Assembly: GCA_020002185.1 (NCBI GenBank)
Contig: CM034533.1
Location: 51,727,568-51,791,567 of the forward strand
Source of the DNA: Paraescarpia echinospica
Taxonomy: Eukaryota > Annelida > Polychaeta > Sabellida > Siboglinidae
Direction of reading: 5' to 3'
Length of the DNA: 64,000 bases
Made by a program: the position numbers and the translations under genes. Shown here piece by piece: positions 32,971 through 45,037 of this stretch; positions within the stretch are counted from its first letter, which is position 1, and each line of letters begins with the position of its first letter. A model generated the notes under the pieces. It had not been told where the DNA came from. It did no database searches and saw nothing but the letters and a program-made list of their open reading frames with translations.

Positions 32971-33720
32971 CATAAGTTTAATTTACAAAATATATAAAAC
33001 AGTCTTTGTTAGTTATTCCCGAATTTTCCTGGACCGAATTGAAGAAATTGCCCTACGCAGTTTGGCAGAACGGTTCGTCATCATCAACGAACCCAAAACT
33101 GAAAGAACATCTGTACAGAGACACACCAACCGACTATCTGAGAAGTGGCGGATGACAAAGAAGCTAGGCTCACTACTGCATGGGAGACGCAGAGGATGTT
33201 GCACGCTGTAAACAGTTGGCAAATATAGCATTTTGGAAGCAGTCGACAGTCTGGTTTAGGCGGAATCAGATCAGTTTGAAGCTAAGGCTCCTCCTCTGTG
33301 CATCATTCTTTCTGATAGTGCTGACTTACAACAACGGCACACAGTGACTGACTCAGACGGAGTTAAACCGACTGGATTAATATCACCGCCGTAATTTGCG
33401 TCAGATAAACGGTGTTCATTACCCACAGAAGATGACTATACAAAAACCTTATTTCGTCGATGTCAGTGAGAGCCGATGAGCCGGTTGGTCCGAAAAGCCC
33501 GTTAGCGACTCTTCGGACACGTGCTGCGTTTGTCTCTGCCCAGCTTGCCATTGAAGAATAATTCAAGCCGGACAAGGGCGGCTTTTGTGGTCGACCTCGG
33601 GTTACATTGCCAACGATGCTGAACAAGGACCTGATCAAAGTTGGCTTGCAACTGCGCAGTTTACGTTCTTACGTTATTATTTATACTTATGTACTCAGTA
33701 CCTTCGTGACTGTATAATAA
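32971..33720. other. Intergenic, no gene recognised
   Basis: The plus ORF at 32867-33211 and minus ORF at 33638-33363 show no domain. Confidence 0.4.
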
Positions 33721-33739
33721 TTTTGGGCCAAATAAAAAC

Positions 33740-34380
33740 ATATGTATGTCTGTATGTCTGTTTGTTTGTCACTCATTCCACATTTCCCTCTCTATAGCTG
33801 TCTTCCCTCCATTTCTACTTGTGTCTTTCTCCCCTTCTCCCTGTCACAGACTTCCCTGCTCGTCCCCGACTCAGGTTTCCATTTCAGACCCTCTTTAATT
33901 CCCCTTCACCTTCCAACCTTCAACTTTCCGTAACTCCCCATTTCTCTCCGTCGCCCTGACTGTCCTTTCGTGTCTACCGCTTTCACCCCCGTCCCCTCTC
34001 GCCTTCCCTAACTCGCCTCTCCAAATCTCTCCATATCCGTCCCTATATTATCCCCCCTCTCTTTCTCACCGCCCTCCGTGTCTGTCTGTCTGTCCGTCTG
34101 TCTGTCTGTCTCTCTCTCTCTCTCTTTCTCTTTTACTCTCTCTCTTTCTCTTTTACTCTCACTCTCTCTCTCTCTCTCTCTCTCTCGCTCTCTTTCTCTC
34201 TCTCTGCCTCCCTCTCTTCACCCCACCCACAAGTCACATTTCCCGTTCTCGCCCACTCTCCCTTAATATCCTAAATGTCTACCTAGCTATACCCCCTTTT
34301 CCCTCTCTCCTTCCCTGTCATCCCCTATCTCCCCGTCTCCCTATTTTCCTATGCCATTCCCTCCTTCCATATCTCCTTTC
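33740..34380. repeat. Pyrimidine-rich low-complexity with GTCT and CT microsatellites
   Basis: GTCT units lie at 34078-34110, followed by long CT runs to 34205. The surrounding sequence is TCCC-rich. Ser/Leu ORFs are artefacts. Confidence 0.92.
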
Positions 34381-34429
34381 TCCTATTTCCCACTCATTCT
34401 GATCGGCTGCGGCTGCGGCGACGGCGACA

Positions 34430-34790
34430 TAAACGGACACTGAGTAGGAGACGTAGTCGGAGATTGTGAGGGGAAAACAGGCGGAGACGATGACGATGAC
34501 GGAGACGAGAATGGCGACGACGACGACGACGACGACGGAGACGTCGAAGGAGAGGGAGATGGAGAGACAGATGGAGACGGAGATGGAGATGTAGAGGGAG
34601 ACGGAGAATGAGATCGAAAGGGCAGTGCCGAAGCTAGCAGGGGAGCAGAGGAGAAGTTGCCGCCCAGAAAAAATACCAAAAATTGCCCTTTCAGTTTAAA
34701 ATTGAAATGGGATGTCGAAGATGACAACGACGGAGATGGCGACGGAGACGGAGCAGAAACAGCGGCGGCGGTGACAACGATCCATGGTAG
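34430..34790. repeat. GGAGAC/GGAGAT hexamer minisatellite
   Basis: Purine-strand counterpart of 29090-29312. An interruption at 34620-34710 holds the shared flank related to 30605-30640. Confidence 0.9.
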
Positions 34791-34869
34791 TGGGAACATA
34801 CCTTGGGAGGGGTTCGACAGAGACCTACACAGGCAGGGCAGTATGAGTAGGTATATGTCTACTTCATTT

Positions 34870-37000
34870 AATCAAACATATGTCCATCAATGAAAGGTTT
34901 TGAAAGCTTTTTGGACGAAAATATATTGCCATCGACAATCCACCGGAGATAGAAAGTAATTCCACTCATCAATGAAAAACACCACTCTGATTCGCCGAGA
35001 TCGTCTTCTCGCGGGAGTGAAGAGTATGGACAAGGATACAATCGAGAACTGACAGAGGAGGTTGGTGTAGAAATTGTTCCAAGAAGAAGTGAGGAATTGG
35101 ATAATTTGGGATGGACACGTGGAGCTAGTGTGATAACGGTCAGCGAAGAATGCGGATGTCTTCAAAACGGATTCGGAAGGAGAAGAAAAACGAGGACGAC
35201 CAGGAATGTGATTGGTAGCTTGTAATAAAATAACATACTGAACATTATTAAGCAAAAATATGAACGAAACAATATTGTGTAATTCATTAAAACCATAGGC
35301 AAACCGAATATAGAGACGGATATATGTATTTCTGTTTCGTTGCACATTTACAACAAATAGAGGATTTTGACATTTTTTAAACTGCATGTCCCGTGGTTTG
35401 CATATCTAAGTTATCGGTTGTAGTCATCGGAGATTAGTCATACATTAGTTTTCCGCTCTAAAATGCATTGGCACAATAGGGGGCCTAATCGCCCCACAAA
35501 CACGACAATGGTTACCGTTGTTTTGTTTCACAGCTCTACGAAATACTAAGATAATCAACGCAACAGAGTCTGTTCTCGAAGTAATCGCTAGATGGCAGCA
35601 TACATCTCCATATTGTCTCGTCCCTTTCTTTCATCTGTGCCCAACCAGAGGAGGTTGGCAGGCTCTGGTCATGCGCACTAAATATTGACAAGTTCAGCTC
35701 CGCCCACTCGGTAGGTTTTTGAGGCTCTTTTTTAATTGCTGCATGTTATACATTTATGTCGTTTTCTATTGATATCTGGTGACGTATTCACTTACTAATA
35801 ACCAAGGGAGCAAACCAGTGTAACCGTCATGTTTTTTAAGGATCTGAGTAGTTAATATTCGTAAGTTGAATTTGAGTGACGCGAGAGCACGGACATTTTC
35901 GAAATAAATCAAATTGCAAAATACTCATCTATTGTTAGATATATAAACACCATTGAAGCGCCCTCACATTCTTTATAAACTGTAGTATCTAAGTTTTCAA
36001 AAGAAAAAAAACTGAACTTTTAGTTATTAATTTGGCAAATGCATTCTAGGCATTTCCCCTTTATCGCTCACGTACGGTAGCGCGGCGTTTCGTATTTGAA
36101 AAATATTTCTTTTATGATTATTGTCGCAAGTAGTAGACGCTGTTTTCATATTGTACTATGCATAATTAAATTATTGAGTGAATTTGTAATTTTTATTCAA
36201 AACAGTGAACATGTACGTATGGCAAGGCCTAATGTACACTGTTTTCGTGTTTACACTGCATTGCATGTGCAAAGGGAAGGAATCAAGTTGCGTAGCTGTC
36301 AGTGTCATCAAATCTAGTATGTAGCCCTAGGGTTGTTCTACACCAAAATGTGACAATAATGTAAATTAATTCGCATGTAAGCTCTATTATTTTAATTCTG
36401 TTTAATTTATTACTTTTATAAAATTAATCACATTGAATACAGTATTGCATATATAATGTTGCACATATTTATAATATATATGCATTAAGCACAGGGCATA
36501 TGATTGGAAAAATTAATCTAATTAAATCTTTATTACCGCTTTACATGGGGAATTGATTTCAAATAAACAACATGTTTCAGATGAACAAAGAAGTCGATAC
36601 AACCTCGCTATGCTCGACTATTTGATGAAGGGCTGGATATCATGGATCGACCATAACAACCGACATCAACTGACATCAATAGGAAATGTTTTTCTTTACA
36701 ATGTTAACATGCCAAACATTCGGACAAAACATGTTCAACATAAACCATTTAAATTGTATGAAAACTGTTTGTATGGGACAAGAATGCTACTCTCTAATAT
36801 AATCATCAAGCGATTTCCTTTTAGACTAGTTTTAACACAGATTGCAAAGTCACTGATATAGTAAATAAATACGTTAACAAACACCATTACCACATTTCAG
36901 AAAGTAATAAGACAAGCCCTTAACACTGATTATGTTTCTTAATTTTGTTCAATGTAAACAAGCATCTGTATATAACATATTTAAGAATGTGGTGCCTTTT
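34870..37000. other. AT-rich intergenic, no gene recognised
   Basis: Minus ORF 35387-34887 and plus ORF 36553-36861 have no identifiable domain. 35580-35760 is less AT-rich but non-coding as far as I can see. Confidence 0.4.
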
Positions 37001-37011
37001 GTCAATTAACT

Positions 37012-37890
37012 CTATAATATTTTTATTAATAAATGTTTAGAAAGTTCTAAATTTGTTATTGTAAATGTTACCAAAGAGCATCTGTTAAATAAAATTACTG
37101 GTGTAGAAATATTACAAGTTGGCCAAAGTGAATGAGCACTACAGTTTTTGATTGTATAAAAAGAAGGATCTTTCGGTGGCCATTTCCCAGTTTTCAAAAG
37201 GCAGACATAAGCTGTCAGCAAAGACTTTCCCTGCTGAGGTCGGTATTGAGCAAGAATTTTGTAAATTGTTATGGAGCAAAGTATTTTGTTAAAATACCCT
37301 TTGTGCACTGTAGGCAAATCCTGCACTGGTGTATATAGCCAATAGACTGAGAGACAGCATGTTTCTCTACTTTAATAAGAATAGCATTCTTGTCCTTTGC
37401 ATTTTCTGGCTGTGGTTCCAGAAAGACCGTAAGGTCTCCCATTTTCTCGCCAAACTTACATACTTTCTGGAGCAGCTGCTGAAAGTGATCAAACGAACTG
37501 CCAGCACAACGAATGACTATACTGTGGACATCATTCTCCTCACCCTCACATTCCATGTCGGACTCATCATCTCTGTCCGAATGCTCATGGGACAGGTTGC
37601 TAGGACCTGGTTTACATATACTCGATGACTCAACAGAAAAGTCAAGCAATATGCTTGTGCATATCTCGAAACAGTTGTATCGAGTCTTAAAGTCAAGAAA
37701 AGGATCTCCACGAATTGGGTGTAAATCCGATGGAAGACTTGTTGAAGCAGCTACCCATGGTCCTGCTGCAGACGGGATCACCTCCATTGCTGCAACCAGT
37801 TGCGCTTCTATCGTCTGGCTATCTTCTTTCCACTTCAATAAAAAATACTTTGCGGTACCAAGAACGATATAATTGTTGATTTTTATGGTC
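37012..37890 (-). pseudogene. HIRAN-like domain protein, decayed
   Basis: The long minus frame (37890-37269) has an acidic Ser/Asp/Glu linker ('SDRDDESDMECEGEENDVHS'). A HIRAN-like block follows, with 'EPQPENAKDKNAILIKVEKH' and 'SIGYIHQC', the usual 'P.N..D.NAI.V...VGYI' pattern. After a frameshift, 37250-37130 carries 'LLKTGKWPPKDPSFYTIKN', resembling the KWPP tail seen behind HIRAN domains in multicopy invertebrate proteins. HIRAN modules bind DNA 3' ends in helicase-type proteins; stand-alone copies are of unknown role. The N-terminal side reads into the 51-bp tandem array. Confidence 0.45.
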
Positions 37891-38215
37891 ATTGACAGTG
37901 ATAATGTACTGTCATACATCCACTGCAATGTGTTGTCACCAACATACAGAGATAATGTACTGTCATACATCTACTGCAATGTGTTGTCACCAACTGACAT
38001 GGATAATGTACTGTCTTACGTCTAATGCAATGTGTTGTTACCAACAGACAGGGATAATGTACTGTCATAAGATTACTGCAATGTGTTGTTATCAATTGAC
38101 AGTGGTAATAATTACATTAAGTGATCTATTGTCATTCATCTACTAATATGTATTGTTACCAACTGACAGTGATAATTTAATGTGAAATGCATACTGCAAT
38201 GTGCTGCCACCAATT
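37890..38215. repeat. 51-bp tandem array, about six units
   Basis: Units read 'gataatgtactgtcatacat' followed by 'ctgcaatgtgttgt(c/t)accaac'. The first four are close copies and the last two are diverged, one enlarged. Since 51 is divisible by three, ORFs stay open on both strands. Confidence 0.92.
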
Positions 38216-38407
38216 TCTACCCCAGATAGGAATGAATCAGGATTTTGTTATATTATGCATTAGGCAAACAATGAAAGCCTTAGATACCAGTCAGCAGTGG
38301 AAGGAGGATTTACTTGTACATAGATGAATTAATGCAAGCCTTGTTTTGTTGACATACATTAAACCATGTAGCAACACATTAGACATCATAATAACACAAA
38401 TGCAAAA

Positions 38408-39470
38408 AGGTTAATCAATATCAGAATCGATAAGACATATTAAAGTCGACAGCAGATGGCTCGATACGCTAGGGATCTAAGGTGGATTCGCAAGGTTATA
38501 AAAGACATTTTTTAATGACAATTTTTTAAATAATAATTTCACCTTTTTGCATTGATACGCCTCTGAGCATGGTTTCCGAACATTTAGGCGCAAAGAAGTT
38601 ACCTTTTTTTCATTACTATTACGTTTCTTGCATATCTGCTCATCCAAAATTATATTATCCAATCTCATTTTTACAAGTCGCTCCAAAGTGAGCACGCTGT
38701 CAGCTGTACCACTGCCTCTTCTGAAATATCATTGTCTTCACACATTTCATACTATACTATTAGGCGAGCGGTAGAACTACCTAACGGACCGATTTAAATG
38801 CCCCCCCTCATACACACACACCCTAATGTTATATGTCGTAGAGCTGCCAAGTGGTGCAGTATGCGTGAATCTAAAATGAAATAAAGTCACCGTCAAATGA
38901 TAAATTTTCTAAATTGTGTGATTGGCAAACGTCTTAACATTACAACGGTTGTATATATAGTTTACGTAATCACGAAATGGAATGTCATATATTTTTTGGA
39001 AAGCATGTTATCTCCCCGTCAAAATGTTGTACGACATGGATCTGTTACCTGATATGATAATTGTGAAGCTAAGATCAAACGAGGTCACCTAGAAATTACG
39101 AATACTTCTTTTATTATGTAGCATTATCCACGAAAGTCATAACGTTACAATGTCTCTGTAAATACTTCGTTTAAAGTGTCATAGAATGTTTGAAAGAACA
39201 ATCTCTCCCCGTTAAAATTATATATGAAGTAGAGCTATAAGTTGAAGGATTGTGGAACGAAAATCAAACAGAGTTACCATCAAGTGATCAATGTTTGAAA
39301 TTGCGCCATCCCGCAAACGTTGTACTATATCAATGGTTCAATATATCTATGTTACCTATCTACTCAAGGCCATGTCATATACCGTTGAAAAAAATCAATT
39401 GTCTCCCCGTAAATACGACGGGTAGCTATCGGGTCGTGCAGTCGGTGTGGGGTGAAGGTCAAACAAGGTA
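38408..39470 (-). repeat. Dispersed repeat R1, copy 3, with a local inversion at its end
   Basis: 38557-39470 is the reverse complement of R1 copy 2 (8750-7836). 38408-38530, however, matches 5775-5895 in direct orientation. The switched piece is bounded by 'tgcaaaaagg' (about 38400) and its complement 'cctttttgca' (about 38546). Confidence 0.82.
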
Positions 39471-39947
39471 AGTCAAGAGACGCCTACTGCCCAAAATCGT
39501 GCATCCTATCTACTGTGTAATTGCGTGTCACATGGTTGTTATACAAGATCAGACACTGTATAGTCAATGTTTTCTTAAATTATTTGATTTGTTTTATTCC
39601 CTGTTGAGCTTAAAAATGTGGTACACGAAGTCGACGTAACATTGACTCAGAAGTCCAAGCCAATTCCTTTTCTGCAAATTCTATGAAATGTATTTTTTTC
39701 ATGAGAAAGGTATGCTATGTTAATTGCTATGAAACAACTGTTTGTTACTTCTTATTCTTCACAATAGTGTGGTGACCTCTGTACAAGGTAATTTAATGTT
39801 CATATATTATCTTCTTCACATTTGTGTTGTGACCTCTATACAGAGGAATATCCCACGGTAAGCACATGCGTGGGTTTAATTTAAAATAAGGTTGATAACA
39901 ACAATATATGATGAAGTTTAGCTTCGAATAATTGACTCGATGACCTA
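39471..39947. other. Intergenic, no gene recognised
   Basis: AT-rich unique sequence with a local duplication of 'gtgtggtgacctct(g/a)ta(c)' around 39770 and 39828. Confidence 0.4.
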
Positions 39948-40506
39948 TAGGCCATGGGCCAGATATGCCCCTCGTGCACCGCCCACAACTCTACCAACCC
40001 ATGTTTTTTTAAGCTTTGGGGTTCCGTGAAGATGATTTCAAGTGGTAAGAGTAAAAAATTGGGTCTCACTACCCATTTCCAACCTATCTTGGATGGTACC
40101 ATGAAATATCGTATTTCTCATCAAAGTCGCGTGATATTTAATTACCCACACCACAATCGTCATTGCATAGTCATATATGTCTCAATATGTACTTGTGATA
40201 CGTCAAATTGAAGGTTTTCATCTGCTAAATATTATAATAACATTCAATAAATATATACTGTTATGCATGTGCACTAATTAGCATAGAATAACTATACCCC
40301 ATTCTTACTCGTGACCGCATAGACGATATCATTATTTTTGTCAAATATATAAATTTCCTTTGTTCCTATGGCCTCATTAAGATCAAAATAATAATGCATG
40401 ACACTCTGCAGCATCAATATTTCATTTGATACTAGAATTGTCTTTCTGTCATTACAAATGGATTATATATGATGCTTCAACGATAACCGTAGTGTCGCGG
40501 ACCAAG
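39948..40506 (+). repeat. Left terminal inverted repeat (about 559 bp)
   Basis: Complementary to 43552-44115 with substitutions and small indels spread along it. Confidence 0.9.
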
Positions 40507-40555
40507 AGGCCTAACCCAGGGCATTTTAATTATTATACACTGTACTCCACCAGCA

Positions 40556-43507
40556 ATGGATTGTTTAAAATGTAATGAAGAAGTGACTATAATATTGTCG
40601 GTTTATAAGTCATTTACGTTCTTTTGCAATATCTATGTACATATTTGCAGCTGGAATACTGGTTTTCTTAAATGTCTCATCATGGTATGCGGAGATCACA
40701 AGGTTATATCCCATATTATATTATTTAAGTCTCATATTATATTATTTAAATTTCAATTGCAGTTTATACGATTACCTCAGGTCAACTTCACATATATCGA
40801 TAAGTTAAAATGTTTCTTAAGTTGGATAATTATAAATTATAAGCTTTACCTGCTTTGACCAGCTGATATTGCATACCTACCTTTGTATGTATTTACCATT
40901 AAAACGAAAACGAACAAATGATCAAACTGTCGAACCTACTTGTATAGTTCATGTAACGGGCTTAAAATATGGAGAACTTCAACTCATGTCTGGTATGCGG
41001 GAGGCAGAGAAGAAGTTGGATAAATTGCAGGAGATCAAAGAGAAGAGACTTTCAGAACATCCAACTTCAACCCACAGGATGGAGGACACGTGCAAACTCA
41101 TCCCCAACACAGTGATGGAATATCATGGGTTCCATTTGGGAATGCTACAAACGTTTCATCATTAATATGGACAGGCTGACGTCTACCTCATCACCACCAT
41201 CTGATGCCTCCACATCCCAACGTACGAGCCGCTTAACTTCCACAGAAGGTGATACAATCATCTTCAAGTTGGACTGTATTTTCTGTGGATCAGAGGGTCG
41301 TAAGACGGTAAAAGTGAAAGGCACATGGACCATTCAAGGCATGAGTCAGTTTGAATTTGATGAATGGAAGACTGTGGCGATGATGGCAAAAATAAAACGG
41401 GATGAGAAGCTCCTCACAAGAATACGATCTGTTTGCTTGTGAAGCCTAGTTCCACAAGAATTGCCGCACGAACTATATGCAAAAACCAGAGAAATGGCGA
41501 AGTACAGATGAAGAGGCACGTGTTAACCAGTTCAACTTGGTGGAAGCCCATGAAAAGGCATTTGACATAGTCTATTGGATGGTGGAGAAGGATGTCCTGC
41601 ATGATCGAAAGATGGTGAAATTGGCTGACCTGCAACATGTGTACATATCCAGCCTAGAGAATACAGACCATAGTAATCCTGACTTCCGGAGTGAGAAATT
41701 AACACTCAAACTTGAAACCCATGAACCCTTCAAAGGCCGACTGTCCTTCTGCGATATGGGGACGTTCCTGTCAAGCGTAGACTATGTTTCACAGATTGAC
41801 ATCAACACAGCCGTGAAACTTGTCTTCCAGTTGGGATCACCTGATGTTATCAAGACCACTGGTACATATCTTCGACAGACTATCCTGATCTTAAATGGCC
41901 ACCAACTCCCCGTGATTGTGACAGAATTTACACTATCGTACCAGACACACTCCAAAAATTGTTATGTTATGTCATAACTGGGATGGCAGCTCCCACATCA
42001 TCCCGCACGGAGAGACTTGTTCTGTCAATTGATCAGGACATTTGCCGGGCAACAACCAATGGATCGTGGAAGCTGCCAAGACACATCTTCCTGAGTATGT
42101 CCATGCGTCATATGTTCAAATGTGAAAAACTCGTAATTCTGCTGAATAGAATGGGACATTGTGAAAGCTACTCCTTTACATTGGAGCTGGAGACAGCGCT
42201 AGCTGAAGCTGTTACGCAGTCGTCCACTCTTCTCTCCAACCAGATTGTCAGGTCACCACCAGGACCAACGGTATTCCATTCAGAATTTTATAATTTCGAA
42301 CAGCTTCTGAATGATCACACAGGAAAAGGATAAGATCAGTTCACACAGCTCATGGCATCATGTTACAGGAAGTTGGCAGTGATGATCATTCTGCGGAATC
42401 TGGTGACTGTCCTGAGATACCATCACAAACAAGGAAAAAGGAGAGGTCGCTGAACCTGAAGGAGTCGGCCACACTAGAGAGAAGCTGATTCTAAAAGGAG
42501 AGGCCACCTGACTGGAAATCATCCTTGTCCAGTGGTGAAAACAAGTGTCAGTTCATCAAACTGCTTCTGAAGCTGTGGCAGACTGATGGATACATCAACA
42601 CTGCAAGGAAGACAAGTGATCTTCATATATGAGGAGAATGCCACTCTGCTGACTTCCAATGATAGCCGGACGACATGAACTGCCCCTTCTGAAGTCATCA
42701 CAGGAGGAAACTGACACAAGAGTTATGTTAATTACGTGAAGAGTAGGTCCTTGTGAAGAGCCCAGATTCAGACATCTTCTTCGTTCTTCTGCATTGTGCT
42801 GCCTCAATTGGATACATCACCATCTTGTGTGACACTGGTGTAGGAAATAAGCAGAAATGTATTGATGTCAGCAAGCAGCAGTTGATCTCGGCCAAGACAA
42901 ATGTACGGCTCTGTATCCTTTCAGTGGATGTGACAGCACTAGTGCTTTCCGAGGGATTGGCAAACTCAAACCAGTGAAACCTCTACTGAATATTCCTAAC
43001 GGCATTCATGTACTCAAGAATCTGGGAGATACATGGGACCTACATGAAGAAAGGATTAATGAGCTGGACAGCTTCACAAGTGCTGTGTATGGCAGAGCAT
43101 CAAAGGTGTCAACAGTTGATGACTTCAGGCTAATTCGTATCAATGAGCTGTGTGCAAGGATAACCGTGTTATTCCTTCAGGTGATATTGACATGGCCAAT
43201 CTACCATCATGCAACCGCATTCTCACCCAGCATGTCAGAAGAGTCAACTATCAAGTTGGCATATGGAAGAAAGCACATATTCTTGAGCCTGAAGGTAGGC
43301 AGAAACTATGGCTGGAATATCAGTAATGGAAGCATTGAGCCTCTCTGGTATGGTGAAGATGTGCTGCCACGTGAACTGGCTGATATAGCTCAGGTATACC
43401 CCGACCACACTGATAGTGATGACGAGTCGGACATGAACATGTCTGATGGGATGGAACTGTATTCTGACAGTGACAGTGATTATGACGGAGCATCAAAATG
43501 TGACTAA
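40556..43507 (+). pseudogene. Cargo/transposition gene of the long-TIR element: CxxC-finger protein of a multicopy invertebrate family
   Basis: The first ATG (40556), about 50 bp inside the left repeat, begins 'MDCLKCNEEV', possibly a first exon. From 40880: 'TCIVHVTGLKYGELQLMSG', then frame-shifted segments with 'LDCIFCGSEGRK' and 'QFEFDEWKTVAMMAKIKRDE'. An in-frame TAG (about 41449) falls inside a 'CEA.FHKNC' finger. 41477-41977 has 'KLADLQHVYISSLE'. 41959-42333 has 'RLVLSIDQDICRATTNGSWK' and 'ILLNRMGHCESYSFTLELET'. 42753-42977 has a 'SPDSDIFFVLLH' acidic-pair motif. 42974-43507 ends 'WYGEDVLPRELADIAQVY' plus an Asp/Ser tail. I recognise the overall pattern from large unnamed repeat proteins of invertebrates; the DxD part recalls PIN-like folds. 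Function unknown. Confidence 0.6.
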
Positions 43508-43551
43508 TGTAAATGGTTAAGTAGCTATCAATGTTTGCTTTTTGTTACCCC

Positions 43552-44115
43552 TCTTGATTCGCGACACTACGGTTATCTTTGAAGTATCATATCTAATCCA
43601 TTTGTAATGACAGACAGACAATTGTGGTAACAAAAGAAATATATGATGTTGCAGAGTGTTACGCATTATTATTTTGATCTTAAAGAGGCCATGGGACCAA
43701 GAGAAATTGATATATTTGACAAATATAATGATGTAATCTATGCGGTCACGAGTGAGAATAAGGTATAGTTATTCTATGCTAATTAGGGCACACGCCATAA
43801 TAGTAAATATCTATTGAATCCTATTATGATGATTAGCACATGGAAACCTTCAATTTGACATATTATAAGTGCATATTGAGACATATGTGACTATACAATG
43901 ACGATTGTGGTGTGTGTGATTAAATATCACGCGACATTGACGACAAATACGATATTTCATGGTACCATCCAAGATAGGTTGGAAATGGGTAGTGAGACCC
44001 AACATTTTCACTGTTACCACTTGAAATCATCTTCAAGGGGCCCCAAAGCTTAAAAAACATGAGTTGGTAGAGTTGTGGGGGGGGTGCACGAGGGGCATAT
44101 ATGGCCCATGACCTA
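43552..44115 (-). repeat. Right terminal inverted repeat (about 564 bp)
   Basis: Inverted partner of 39948-40506. Confidence 0.9.
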
Positions 44116-44890
44116 CTAATGTTTGAAATGGTTAACTGTTTTTTTTCTATACCATTTTCAGTGTTATGTTTAATTCGAACAGAAAAATGTTAGGGCATCA
44201 AGAAATTGGCAAACTATGTCCCAAATGACGGTTTACCCATTTGATAATTAAATAATAACAATTGTTAGACCCAATTTAGCAGTAAACCTAAATTGTCTCT
44301 TCAATTACAAAAGTATTGATTTATGGCATAATTATTAACCACCACTCTACTGTCTACTGGTTCTTCGCGCCCTTCCAAAGGCTTGTATAGCGCCTGGAGA
44401 TATGATAAAGGTGGCAGATACTATGTATGGAACGTATTATTTTATGTAATGTTTGTTTATTAAGCATATTTAACGTTGTACGTTTCAGAGGATGATCAAT
44501 ACATGAAGTTGAAACATTGTTGTACATTGTATTTTTCTGAACAAGAAAAACAACCGACTCCTCCAATGTTGACAGTATGCAGCAAAAACAAACTACACAA
44601 AGACACATTGTTTGATCGTCACTTTCTGGACACATGCTGCATCTGCGAAATAAAAGAACTCAATTGTGTTTTGTAATTGTGAAAAATAAACGTGCTGATG
44701 ATTTTTTTAATAAAGGAAGTACAAGAATCACGTGGTCTGTCTACATTGTGGTTTGTCTACACCTGACTCTCGATATTAACCTGCGGGAAAGAGTAAATGC
44801 TGTGATTAGACTGACAGAACTAAGCCAATTGGAAGAAATCTGTACTCGGAGTGGGACTGTACTTTTAAAATCGAATCTTAACGTGAGTTT
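44116..44890. other. Intergenic, no gene recognised
   Basis: AT-rich. The small plus ORFs at 44476 and 44634 have no domain. The 5' UTR of the next LINE may begin here. Confidence 0.4.
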
Positions 44891-45037
44891 ATGGGACATT
44901 TTATAAGATTGTGGTCACACCACATTTTATCGCCCAGTATTGACCGGGTTCTACCTGTAATATTGCATAACACAGCCGTGCCACGGCTTTGTTCTTCTGA
45001 CTGTGAACGCACTGGTCACGCTCAAGCGCCCGTCAGC

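Larger units (their letters stand above)
39948..44115 (+). mobile_element. Long-terminal-inverted-repeat element of unknown class
   Basis: 39948-40506 and 43552-44115 are inverted copies of each other over about 560 bp. Shared landmarks are the tip TAGG(C/T)CATGGGCC, 'atatgcccctcgtgcacc', 'cacaactctaccaac', 'tgaagatgatttcaagtgg', 'ttccaacctatcttggatgg' and 'gataaccgtagtgtcgcg' at the inner edge. Directly outside both tips is CTA (39945-39947 and 44116-44118), a possible 3-bp target duplication. Between the repeats lies about 3 kb encoding one decayed protein. No DDE transposase was recognised, so the class is open. Confidence 0.85.

Noticed and set aside
34078..34799. Ser-rich ORFs on both strands
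   Set aside because: CT microsatellite and hexamer repeats translated in all frames.
36553..36861. Possible protein-coding gene
   Set aside because: 102 codons in AT-rich DNA, no recognised domain, no splice context.
37890..38215. CRISPR-like regular repeats
   Set aside because: Contiguous 51-bp tandem units without spacers in a metazoan genome; a minisatellite.
44476..44906. Cys-rich small ORFs before the LINE
   Set aside because: Cys spacing does not form a recognisable finger and frames are short.
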